The notes below the pieces were generated by a model, which did no database searches, was not told the DNA's origin, and worked only from the letters and a program-made list of their open reading frames with translations. A program made the position numbers and the translations under genes. DNA of 64,000 bases from Batrachochytrium dendrobatidis JAM81 (lineage: Eukaryota > Chytridiomycota > Chytridiomycetes > Rhizophydiales). Where the stretch lies: the NCBI RefSeq assembly GCF_000203795.2, contig NW_006281102.1, positions 1,354,582 to 1,418,581 of the forward strand, in the 5' to 3' direction. This document shows positions 45,879-55,838 of this stretch, piece by piece (the first letter of the stretch is position 1; every line of letters begins with the position of its first letter).

Positions 45879-47996
45879 ATGGATACTACTGTTGCATCCG
45901 CTAGCATTGTGACTTTGGCTGCTGGTCTCGCTATTGTATCCTATCTACAGAATTACTATGTTCGGATACCAGGTCCTTACGCATATCCTATTATCGGAAG
46001 TGGATTGGAGGTTGCCAAGTATTCCAAAGAAGGAAACTACCATTTATTTCTTGCTTGGATGAGAACCTTTGGTCCAATTACAAGAATCAATATTTTTATG
46101 AAGTATGTGATGCCCATTTAAACTCGTAGTGGATGTATGCAATTGAAACTCGAGTACAAATTATTGATCGTTTGATTGCAATAGAAATGTTGTGGTAACT
46201 ACAGATGCTGCTCTGATCAAAAGAGCTACTACTTCCTCGACCGAGTTTTGGCGAGATCCGGCATTTTCCAAGATTGCCCAGTTGAGTTGATGTATTTTGT
46301 CAAGCACACTTGTTGGATCTAATGTTTAACCTTGCTAATAACTTGATTACTTATAGTTCACTATTGGATAATGGTCTGTTTACGCTTCCCACGGGTGATG
46401 TCTGGAAACGACATCGTAAAAATCTGCAGCCAGCCTTTGCGCCGTCACATTTGCGACAAGCTGCCAAAATTACTCGGGAGCGTATAGAGACTCTTGGTGA
46501 TTACTGGCAACAAGAGGCTGTCAATAATGGCGGAAGCATAATTGTTGACATTTTCCACGAGTTTACTGCACTGACTTTGGATATCATGTAGGAATTGTTG
46601 CAACATGCAGTTTTTAAAAATATCTGGTTTCTAATATTTATTGAAACCATATAGTGGAAGCGCTATTTTCTCGTATGATTTCCATGCATCGGATGATTTA
46701 CACAAAAAAAGAGACCAAGTCAGTCAAGGCATGGTTGAGGAACTTGTACGACTTGTTCAAGAGGTATGATTATGACCATTGTTTTGGCATACCTTTCAGC
46801 CTGATACTCGTATACATTGGACTGATTGTATCATTTCTTGCAATGCTTTAGAGATTTTCTGTACCACCATTGTTGTGGGCATTCAACAATCTTAGCTCTT
46901 ACTCTTCAAGAGTCAAGAAAGTTAATGGTTGCATCCACGCAGTTATCCAAGATGTAATTGACAAAAGAAAGGAACAGATGAAGCTTGGAAATATCCCGAG
47001 TAATGATCAGATGGATGTTCTTGATCGACTGTTGAAGGTTCACCAAGTAGCTGCCGAGAATTTTACTAATGAAGAGGTTGTCGGTGAAGTGATTGGCTTT
47101 TTTGTTGCCGGCCATGAGTAAGTTTTATACGTTGAAGTCGTGATTTGGAATCTGGCAAGTATGCATTTTAACCAATCTATGTTTGTAGAACTACGGCCAA
47201 CACCTTGGTACTTACCGCTCTAGAGATTTGCCGACACCCTGAAATAGAGCAACGATTGGCCAAGGAAGTTGCTCAAGTCGAGAAATCGCAGGGATGCCCA
47301 ATTAATATCGAGTCTGTTCCCTCTCTCAAGTATGTATCTATTTAATCTTGTGTCTTTTAGCTTGAGCAAACGCATTTTTGGTATTGATTAACATGTCTAT
47401 TTTGTAACATTTTGAATTAGGTATTTAGACATGGTTGTCAAGGAAAGCCAGCGATTCCACCCAGTTGTGAGCAATATGGGACGCAATACCCTGTGCACTA
47501 TTCAGCACAATGGATACACGATTCCAGCCAATGTAAGTTCATCCGACTCCTTGCTGGTGACAATGTTAAAGATCTGTATGATACTCGACACTAATCCGAG
47601 ATTCTGGACATGCCATTTCAGACCACTCTAATTTTGAATACTGGCGGTGCTCAAAAGGATCCAGCATACTGGGACAAGCCAGAAAAGTTTGATCCAGAGC
47701 GATGGGCAGATGGGTTTGTTCCCATTCCAGGATCTTATGTTCCATTTGGTGATGGTCCTATGGCATGCATTGGACAAAAGATGGCTTTAATTGAAATCAA
47801 GGTAAGCTGATTGTCGACATGAGCCATTCAACAAATACTAATGTCTTGTGCATCGGTTTAGATTGTACTTTCACATGTGCTGTCCAAGTTTGATATGGAG
47901 CTTATTCCAGACCAAGACTTGACGCTCGTTACTAGTGTGACGACTGGACTAAAACATGGACTGAAACTCAGGCTAACACCCAAAACAGTGCAATAG
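45879..47996 (+). CDS. Cytochrome P450 monooxygenase, second of a tandem pair
   Basis: A paralogue of the preceding gene with the same exon layout (about nine exons). It begins MDTTVASASIVTLAAGLAIV, a signal anchor, followed by the hinge RIPGPYAYPIIGSG. Hallmarks are GDVWKRHRKNLQPAFAPSHL, EVVGEVIGFFVAGHE joined to TTANTLVLTALEICRH, YLDMVVKESQRFHPVV (ExxR kept, Glu-Ser-Gln-Arg), AYWDKPEKFDPERWADGF and the heme loop VPFGDGPMACIGQKMA. It ends RLTPKTVQ. The most conserved stretches are near identical at the DNA level, while introns differ, as expected for an older tandem duplication. Its upstream region holds a 13-bp triple repeat, a CGG-N4-CCG palindrome and a TATA box, none of which I see before the first copy. 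Confidence 0.92.
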
Positions 47997-48074
47997 TTTA
48001 TACCATCCAGTTTTTGATGAAATCAAAAGTAATAAAATCTAGTTTTTCTCACTTGATTCAAATTGGGTTGGAAT

Positions 48075-50345
48075 ATGTGCAATTTTTCAGAAGGAATGGA
48101 TATTTCGTATCCGACTGCTACTCCGTCTTATACAGATGCTGAGGAGCAGTCGACTGAGATGGATATGTTTATTACGGTTCCATCTCAGGAACCTCTTCCT
48201 GTCTACCAATCTCCTGTTGAACCTATTCCTGGTTACAACAGTTTTCAGTCAAAAAGCAGCCACGTTTGTGATGTTGATGTCAAGGATCTTGCTGATCCAG
48301 GGGTTCAGGGAGGGTTGAAAACATGTTTGGACACTGCTACCACTACCATTGTTTATAGCAAACCTCAAAAACCCTTGTCTAGAGTGGTCTCTACTACTGT
48401 TTTGGCCCTAGTGGCCGTGAGTGCTGTTGCCATGTGTATTGCCCATCTGAGCATGCAGCTGGGGTTGACTATTCCATCCATCCCATGGCTACATTCAGCT
48501 CATAGCAGTCCTGTAATCCAGGCTCTGCCAGATAGAGTCTTTTCGCATCTGGCTAATCTTGAATCTATTGCTGATCAACATGGAGGTTCCCGTTCTGTAG
48601 CTACTGGTCATCCAGCCTCTGTAGATTATGTTTTATCTCATCTGTATGCTATGAATTCAACATTCAATGTATGGACAGAAGATGTCCTTATCAAGACGCA
48701 AGTAGATCGTCGGCCACCAGCAGTCAGTATTTTTGATTATACTCAATCAACTTTACTTTCAAACCTCAGTCCTGGTATCTCGCTACTGCGTCACAGGGGT
48801 AAACATGGCAAAGAAACCGTGTTCAAGCCTCACTCCGATGTAGCGGTTGTTCCTGGCAGTGGATCTGCTACTGTTCTGGATGGTATTTTGCGAGTAGTTG
48901 ATTCTTGCGATGTGTTTGATGACCAAAGTGAAGATATGGCCACGAAGCACAAGAAAAAGAGCCAGGACTGGGTTGCAGTCATTGGGCCTTACAAGTCAAC
49001 CAGCTGCTCTCCATGCGGTCGTCTAGCAGCTGCAGTGCGTTTGGGAGCCAAAGCAGCAATCGTGTATTCTACCCCAGGTGGTCAAAAAGGATATGCTCGA
49101 TCACTCGCACCAACTCCGCTCTCCTGTGTCAGATACGGTATTGCCGAGGAGTTGCTAAGCAAGATTGCAATTGTATCTCTGTCCGACTCGGCTGCATTTA
49201 CACTTTTGGAGCGTATGAGTGCCTTTGCTTCATCCACTTTTGTGTTTGGCGGTAAACATGATTTATCGAAAAAGCGTAAAGTAGTGACAGATTTGAGAGT
49301 GGACATTGATGTTCAGAGCAGCTACACGGAAATTGTATCGAAAAATGTTTTGGCAGAAACGCACGCTGGCAATGACGAACGTATTGTAATTTTTGGATCG
49401 CATCTAGACTCTGTCCCTGCTGGACCAGGAATCAACGATGATGGATCAGGAGCCATGGCCACTCTGGAGCTTGCTACGGCATTCCATGAATCTGCCTTGG
49501 CCGCTTCGACTGTGCAAAAACTGCGATTTGCTTGGTGGACTGGAGAAGGTAATTGGGTTTGAACCAAGGTGTCGGTAAAAGGGATGTAAAGCTAATATTG
49601 ATTTCAACTGCCATGATACACATTCAACAATTCTTGACCAAAGAAATCGGACTGCTGGGATCTACAGCTTATGTTAAAAAAATGGCTGATACCAACAAAA
49701 CTCTATTGAGCCATCACAAAGCCAATATTGACTCGGATATGATTGCATCCCCCAACTTTGTTCGTGGTATATGGGATGGAGGCGCAATTGTAGATAGTGT
49801 AGTTCGTCGTAGATGTAAAACCCTTCATGATTTGTTTGCTACTTGGTTTGGCACGAAAGGTCTGCCTACTGTGCCATTTCCCTTTAATGGTCGCAGTGAT
49901 TTTGAGCCATTCCTTCAAGCTGGCATTCCTGCTGGAGGTGTCATTACTGTAAGTCTTTTAATCAAGTTTTAGATGTTGGGGATTTTTATACTAATATGTA
50001 TGTGTAGGGAGAAGATGAAATCAAAACCATTGAGGGTGCAGCTCTTTTTGGCGGGCTACCAGGCATTGTCCTTGATCGTAAGTTGGCTGCTATTTACATG
50101 CTTGACACCTGTCTGTTCTATATTTCATGTCAACTAACCATAAAACTTGCACCGCTGTATCTATAGCATGCTACCACCAAGACTGCGATCGGCTTGCCGG
50201 TCTTGTCAATGAAGATATTATGATCCAGAATTTAGAGGCTCTTGCCCATGTTCTCGAGGTTTTGTCTATCACGGCAGATATTGAAAGTTTTCTCGATGCT
50301 GGTGTTCCCACAACATCGAATTACAATCCTATTCACGCAAAATAG
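48075..50345 (+). CDS. M28 metallo-aminopeptidase, membrane-anchored, ending in a repeat element
   Basis: Four exons (48075-49548, 49644-49948, 50008-50077, 50167-50345) join in phase to 675 residues. An N-terminal cytosolic segment precedes a single membrane helix (VVSTTVLALVAVSAVAMCI), giving a type II protein. A PA-like insert follows (WVAVIGPYKSTSCSPCGR, GAKAAIVYS). The M28 dizinc site is intact: GSHLDSVPAGPGINDDGSGA (His, Asp), WWTGEEIGLLGS across the first splice (Glu-Glu), NIDSDMIASPN (Asp) and PCYHQDCDR (His) across the last splice. The family includes yeast aminopeptidase Y. The last codons (NYNPIHAK and stop) are the terminal repeat of the MITE-like element that begins there, so the native C-terminus has probably been replaced. 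Confidence 0.9.
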
Positions 50346-50952
50346 AACACTTCTGCATCCACCTTGCAGTTACTGCCTCTATTTTACTTTGAAATAAACA
50401 ATGGTTAAATCTTTATTGCATTTTTATTAAAAGTCGGTTACTTTAATACACGACATTCATCATATGATACACAACCTATAGTTTAGAACCAAGACTGTCC
50501 TGATTGACATGACCCTACATTGCACAATCACCAGATCCATCCATTACAATCCAAATATCGGATTCGACTGTTGTAATCCAACTATTTTGTATTCTAAACA
50601 TTCACAGATACATTTGCACTCTAGTTCAAGAAACCAATGATTGCACATCTCGGAAATGCAAGTATTGTTTCCGTGTCGATCGTATAGTATTTGTTTGGAT
50701 ACAAGGAAGTTGAAGATCAAACATGTGAAATTGGCTGGAACTGTAATGTAAATACTGCTTGAAACATTTTAGTCTTGTATACAAAATAAGCATGGATGAG
50801 ACCAATGTGACTTTATCAAGCAGTTTAGAGGGTACACTATTGTCCAGTAAATTTGGTAGAAATCAGAACCAATCAAACATGAGACTGGTTGTTGATCATG
50901 TATTTTGGTACTCTTATTTAGTATTTCGTTTTACGTGAATACGGCAGTGAAT
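50330..50952 (+). mobile_element. 623-bp MITE-like element, copy identical to 58582-59204
   Basis: Runs from TATTCACGCAAAATAGAACA to the right end TTTTACGTGAATACGGCAGT plus GAAT. Read by eye, every base matches the copy at 58582-59204. Similarity to the terminal repeat extends a few bases further left, to about 50321 (TTACAATCC), but there the two copies differ. It carries an AATAAA at 50393-50398. It overlaps the last codons of the M28 gene and has no coding capacity. Confidence 0.88.
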
Positions 50953-51024
50953 TATGTTTAAAAGCCGATGACAATTCGTTGTTTGGATCTCAAGAGTTTA
51001 TTGAGTATAGAAATAGGATTTCCT

Positions 51025-52440
51025 TCACATCTTGGACACCAACTTGGACGGATCTGCATCCTTAGGCTTATCAAATCGGCCACGTGGCAGAAATACAGCA
51101 GGTAGATCTACAACATTTGAAGCATTTGTAGCATCTACACCCAGAGTCATATCTGCAACAGCCTTTCCACACAAGAAGGCTCTGGCAATGCCATGACCTG
51201 AAAATCCAGCACAAATCAATTCATTTTTGCGATTGGGAATAGGACCCACAAGCGGCATATGATCACTTGTAAATCCCATGATTCCTGCCCATTCTTCTTG
51301 AACCTTGACAGTTCCATCGGAATCGCCTGATTTGACCTCGGGACATTCGGTTGACATGAACGTTTTGAGTGCATTGGACACAACTGGGTCAAGTACGCCA
51401 TCGTTTGAGTTGCCGACTTCAAAGCCTGGAGCAAGGTATCGCATACCACCTAGTACCACACGATTATCCTCTCGCGATGACAGATAATCATAACCCGAAT
51501 GGGCCTTGATGGCACAGTCCCATGGCAGTACCTTCAACTCGTTTGTAACCACCACTTGGTTTTTGACAGGAGTAATGTCTACAGTGGGAAGCAATGCAGA
51601 AGAGTAGGCATTGGTGCAGTACACAACTTTGCCAGCACTCACGTTTCCTTTTTCGGTCATCACGTTCAACGCATACTTGGATGCAGGAGTAGATTGCATG
51701 GCTTCTACACGATCAACGCGGGTATAAGTCGAAACATCCAGCTGGAGCAAACCATTCGAGTCGGCAGCAATACGCTTTGCTTGATTCAGCAAGCTTGCTA
51801 CCAATCTACCGGATCGCATACGCCAAACATACTTGTTGTGCACTGCACCAATAACACCACAGACATTGGGTACCAGCTGGCGAGTTTGCTGCTCAGACCA
51901 CATCGTCACTCCCCATTCAGGACATCCCTCTGCCTGCATTGCAGCAATATTTTCTTTCCAGGAGCGCACTTCATCTTCTGTATAGAGAAGGTTAACACCA
52001 CCTTTTGGATAAAAATAGAGACAAGGATCAGCAGGATCGCCAGCGGTGCACGCTTTGTTAAGGGCCAATGCAGTCTTGGCGGTTGCATGGCAGTTGTCGA
52101 GATCAAAGCGGATGAGGTGGGCAGCAGTGGACCGACCATACTTACCAGCCAATGCAGGCCATGAGTCCAACAGACCAGGCCACATGAGACCACCGTTTCT
52201 TCCTGTTGCACCACCGGATATATCCCTTGCATCCAAAAGCAGAATCCTCAGTGGAGTTGGTTTGGGTAGAGACTGGAATCGCTCAGCCAGGTGAAAGACT
52301 GTACTTGCACCTGAAATGCCAGTGCCAATAACCACAATATCTGCTGCTGAAGGCAAAGCAGATATTGTAGGAATCCTGCCCTTGATGCTTTTGAGCCAGT
52401 AGGATGAAGGCAATGGCTTGGGATGTGGAAACGGCGACAT
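51025..52440 (-). CDS. FAD-dependent amine/amino-acid oxidoreductase (DAO family) with PTS1
   Basis: A single exon of 471 residues. Near residue 35 the Rossmann motif IVVIGTGISGASTVFHLAE binds FAD, followed by LLLDARDISGGATGRNGGLM, the GATGRNGG motif shared by many DAO-family oxidases such as bacterial PuuB-like and fungal sarcosine-oxidase-like proteins. Later blocks are KVVYCTNAYSSALLP, VVLGGMRYLAP and the C-terminal FAD-contacting ICAGFSGHGIARAFLCGKAV. The protein ends SKM, a valid peroxisomal targeting signal, so hydrogen peroxide from the reaction would be made in the peroxisome. The exact substrate (glycine, sarcosine, polyamine derivative) cannot be told. It is intronless, unlike most neighbours, which could hint at transfer from bacteria, but GC content does not stand out. 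Confidence 0.88.
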   Translation of the reverse strand: MSPFPHPKPLPSSYWLKSIKGRIPTISALPSAADIVVIGTGISGASTVFHLAERFQSLPKPTPLRILLLDARDISGGATGRNGGLMWPGLLDSWPALAGKYGRSTAAHLIRFDLDNCHATAKTALALNKACTAGDPADPCLYFYPKGGVNLLYTEDEVRSWKENIAAMQAEGCPEWGVTMWSEQQTRQLVPNVCGVIGAVHNKYVWRMRSGRLVASLLNQAKRIAADSNGLLQLDVSTYTRVDRVEAMQSTPASKYALNVMTEKGNVSAGKVVYCTNAYSSALLPTVDITPVKNQVVVTNELKVLPWDCAIKAHSGYDYLSSREDNRVVLGGMRYLAPGFEVGNSNDGVLDPVVSNALKTFMSTECPEVKSGDSDGTVKVQEEWAGIMGFTSDHMPLVGPIPNRKNELICAGFSGHGIARAFLCGKAVADMTLGVDATNASNVVDLPAVFLPRGRFDKPKDADPSKLVSKM

Positions 52441-52546
52441 GTTTGTGTAAAGTCAAGCTGGCCCTAACCACTCGAGTTCAAGACAACGAACTCTTCAAAC
52501 CACTACACTCATGTCATAAAAACTCGATAAAATCAACCATATATTA

Positions 52547-53313
52547 TTAAGAAGGATTACATTGCACATCTTCTTTAGATGCGGGTGCAACTCCCGTTAA
52601 CTCACGTCGCTCCAGTCGATCCTTTTGCTCCAGCTCCAAGATTGCTGCCGGTTTATTGTAAATAATCACCAGTGTGTTGCTTCCCCAATCTGTAGTAAGA
52701 CTGGATTGCTGCAATGGAATGCCCGCTCTGTCCATGTCTGGAATTGGAATTCGAGCAAAATACCTACACGGATAGTTAGTTATAAATTTAAACTCTAGTT
52801 CAATCAGCTGTCATACTTTTTGTTGGTGGTACGGACAACCATCTTGCGTAGAGTGGTATCTACATGCACTTGGTAGACATCTTTTGGCCAGGGTAGATTC
52901 CGGATACGCCATACAAACTGCGTTCGAGTGTCTTTCCTCACTAAATAAGGATTGGACGCACTCTCCGCCATGAGAGCATCTCCCATGGCCAGTAACTGGC
53001 TAGATCCAGCACCAGACTCGGCCAAGGCACTGCCCTTGGTTCCAACAACTGTTCGGTTCGATTCGCCTACTTCGTACTCCCACGGACTCCATGCACCCAG
53101 AGTTGTCTTGTGTCGCCATTTACGGACAACAAGGTCATCGGACTTGAGGTCGTAGTCTTCAACACATTCGCGAAAGTCGGAATAGGTCGAGTGAATACGT
53201 TTGTAGCCACCTTGAACTATGGCTGTCCGTGTTGGTTTAAGTGTCGATGGAATCGTTTGAAGTTGTGTATTCGTCTTGACATCAGTAGAAGAATGCGCAC
53301 CAGATTTGAGCAT
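52547..53313 (-). CDS. DPCD: DPCD homologue (ciliary/flagellar protein)
   Basis: Two exons (53313-52817 and 52763-52547) join in phase to 237 residues, close to human DPCD (203). Diagnostic blocks are DDLVVRKWRHKTTLGAWSPW, the WEYEVGE strand, NPYLVRKDTRTQFVWRIRNL, PWPKDVYQVHVD and VVRTTNKKYFARIPIPDMDR across the splice. DPCD (deleted in a mouse primary ciliary dyskinesia model) has a CS-like fold and is thought to work with R2TP/RUVBL in assembling axonemal dyneins. Fungi that lost flagella lack the gene, so its presence supports a zoospore-forming chytrid. It is head to head with the rhomboid gene, with 81 bp between the two ATGs. Confidence 0.9.
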
Positions 53314-53394
53314 ATTTGAGCGTTGGAGTTTAAAATCCAGAAATCTCGTTTTTATCCTTTTGTCGTGCTGCAGACACTTATTTGACGATCGAGC

Positions 53395-54301
53395 ATGGTG
53401 GTGCAGTCTGGAACTTTGCTATTTGTAGTGGGCACTACTGCTCTGACACTTCCATCTCTCATGTCCACTTACTATCTAAATCTGGGTCTGTCCTCACCTC
53501 TATTCTCTCCTGCATATATCCGTCAGCATGGGTTTTTTACTTTTCAATCGAGACCTTCATTTGCCATATCTGGACCATCAACATCTCTAGTTACTCACAT
53601 GTTCCACCATGTTGATATAATGCAAGTTGTGTGTTTACAACTCTTTTTGTATTCTGTTAGCTTGATTCTCAGACCATTTTACCTTGTACAACAGGCACTG
53701 GATGAATAACATGTTTGCTATTACCATATCTGCATTCTCGCTGGATCTAGGGCTTATTGCAACATCGATTGTATTTTTTGGTGGAGGCATTGCTGGAGCA
53801 CTTTCACAGGCTCTTGAACGACTACTTTTCAGAGATGCTCAAGGAAACTTTTCTCTTCAGCCAATCTGCGACACCATTACTACCCTTTGGTGCACCACAA
53901 CGGACTGGATTCTTCGCCGTCCATCACAAGACCAGCCAATAGTGGGATACTTTTCTCGCCTATTTTTCCCCACATATGCAATCTGTGGTGCTAGCGGTGG
54001 AGCGTTTGCTCTCACTGGTGCAGAATTCTATTTAATCTATGCAGAAATATGGCGTATACTCACTAATCGAGATAAATTCAAGCGGGATGCAAGACATAAA
54101 AGATTAGCAAATCTGATTGCGATGCTTTTTCAGCGTGCACTGGGTGTAGGTGTACAAATGGCAGCGTTGTTGGATTTATTTGGAATGGGTGCAGATCGAT
54201 CAGTATTTAGCGACATGGTACCGCAGATTGGGCATAGTGCTCATGTTGGCGGATTTTTGTCTGGTGTAGCCATCATGTCTGTAATAGATTGGGTTTTTTG
54301 A
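53395..54301 (+). CDS. Rhomboid-family intramembrane serine protease
   Basis: Two exons (53395-53630, 53695-54301) separated by a 64-bp intron join in phase to 280 residues with about six hydrophobic segments. The splice restores THMFHHVDIMQVVHWMNNMF, the rhomboid block in which His and Asn line the active site. The nucleophile motif is CGASGGAFALTG (GxSG) and the paired His is in GHSAHVGGFLSG; these form the Ser-His dyad. Rhomboids cleave single-pass membrane proteins within the bilayer. A Gln/Arg-containing loop between helices 3 and 4 (residues ~125-165) is longer than in bacterial GlpG. Whether it sits in Golgi, ER or mitochondria is not clear; no mitochondrial presequence is visible. The donor GTGTTT is non-ideal but is the only one giving the right phase. 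Confidence 0.8.
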
Positions 54302-54441
54302 TACCAAATATAAGATCACTAGCGCTATTTGTTACAATATAGTGTTGGCAAGCAATGATTCTCGGATAGTTTCAGGTGCAGTTTCTAGTAAAGCAGCACA
54401 AATTTGCTTTTATTCAACCATCTGTACTTGAACATGCTCAG

Positions 54442-55462
54442 TCACAGAATTCCAGGAATAATAGCCATTCGATTCCGAGGATACCGATCGCCAAACTTAT
54501 TTTTATACCATTGATGACATTTTAAAGCCCTCGTTACCATATTTACACAGCTGAACACCAACATCAAGATACTTGCTGGACTTGGTGCGGCAATAGCGAA
54601 CCCAGTCCATTCAATAATCTCACCGAGATAATGAGGAGATGATACAAATGCAAACCATCCACGCAGCGGAATCGCATAATACCCTCTTGACTGTATGTCT
54701 GTTCCCTCTTCACCACCAGTTATGTTATGATCAGCCTCGCGTCGACTGTTGCTTCGACGTAAATCGAAAAGAATATTGTCACATGTGATGTTGACGTACA
54801 TGCCGAATATGAACATTGCAACACCAATACAGAATCGGATGTCAGTGATTTGGGTATGGGAGAGGGATTCTGCACCAAAGTGGCCTATCCATCGACCGTT
54901 GAGATAGCCGTTGGTGAGATTGTAAGCAATTCCAGAAAAAATGACGTAGATGGATATGGGTGAGATGGATGGAGCTCTTAATGGAAAAATAATGGATCTA
55001 CATAGTAGTACGAGTATTGTAATGAATATGGTTAGTTTGCTGCAGCATTTGATCGATTGAGCAAAAAGTCTAATGAAATGATTGATTACCTGTTTATATA
55101 ATGTACTATCCACATGGTTATAAGCACCCACTGTACACTTGAAAGCTCAAGTCCATTCCACAAACAAGGTACTGTAAAGGCATAAAGTGGTACAGATTCA
55201 AAGATTGGCCAGGCAAGCTTTCCTTGAATCATCCGTCCGAATCCAGGCCTACCAAACTTTCCTATATATTGAGATACCAAGGACAGCACAAGAGAATGAG
55301 CGGTGAATGGCATTGCATTTTACAAAAGATAGCATTCTGATCTAGTCGACTGTGTTTACCATATGGAGCTGAAATATAGAGCAGATTAACAAAAACAATC
55401 AATGTAATGACGCACTGATAAAGAATGACCGCAGAGTACAGTTGCTGCTCAGTTTGAAACAT
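54442..55462 (-). CDS. Steroid 5-alpha-reductase-like membrane enzyme (SRD5A family)
   Basis: Three exons (55462-55360, 55261-55090, 54997-54442) join in phase to 276 residues with several membrane segments. The N-terminal part has LLYISAPYG joined to KFGRPGFGRMIQGKLAWPIF, as in SRD5A1/2. The C-terminal part has FGMYVNITCDNILFDLRR, GYYAIPLRGWFAFVSSPHYL and GEIIEWTGFAIAAPSPA, then CHQWYKNKFGDRYPRNRMAI with IIPGIL at the end. Conserved residues of the NADPH pocket (Tyr of PHYLGE, Glu of EIIEW, Arg/Tyr near the end) are present. In fungi such enzymes may reduce sterol or polyprenol-like substrates; SRD5A3-type dolichol synthesis is less likely since the sequence matches SRD5A1/2 better. An upstream in-frame ATG at 55552 is possible. 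Confidence 0.88.
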
Positions 55463-55755
55463 AAAATTGAGGGTAAGAACAGAAGCGGGTCTTGAATGAC
55501 GGAGTGTCAGATGCAGATCGAGCAGTGAAAGGCAATTGGACAACAGGAACAATATGAAATATTCAGGCTAATAATGCAAAAAGTTTTAAATGCAATGTCC
55601 AAATTAGCACGAATCTAGAAAAATAAATGTAGATTACATGCTCAGTAAGTGAATGATCGTTTTATAAGAGATCAGATGATAGACTTTGAATGCAGCGTAA
55701 AACACTCGAATCAACAGTTTCGGAACGAAAGTTGGTGGAATAGTCGGAATCCCGA

Positions 55756-55763
55756 TATAAATA
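55756..55763 (+). promoter_or_regulatory. TATA box of the multipass membrane protein gene
   Basis: TATAAATA lies 83 bp before the ATG at 55839. This supports the start choice for a gene whose first exon is only 10 nt long. Confidence 0.5.
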
Positions 55764-55838
55764 CTGTGGATTGAATTTATTGAAATGTATTCGCAATTAT
55801 CCAACCATTATTGCATACACACTGCTGACTATTCACCA

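Noticed and set aside
43025..47996. Frameshifted or pseudogene state of the P450 pair
   Set aside because: Apparent frame changes all coincide with GT-AG introns at matching places in both copies, and ExxR, helix I and heme-loop residues are intact.
51025..52440. Bacterial horizontal transfer of the intronless FAD oxidase
   Set aside because: Lack of introns alone is weak: MTAP and the ankyrin gene are also intronless, and base composition and codon use do not stand out. It cannot be supported without a phylogeny.
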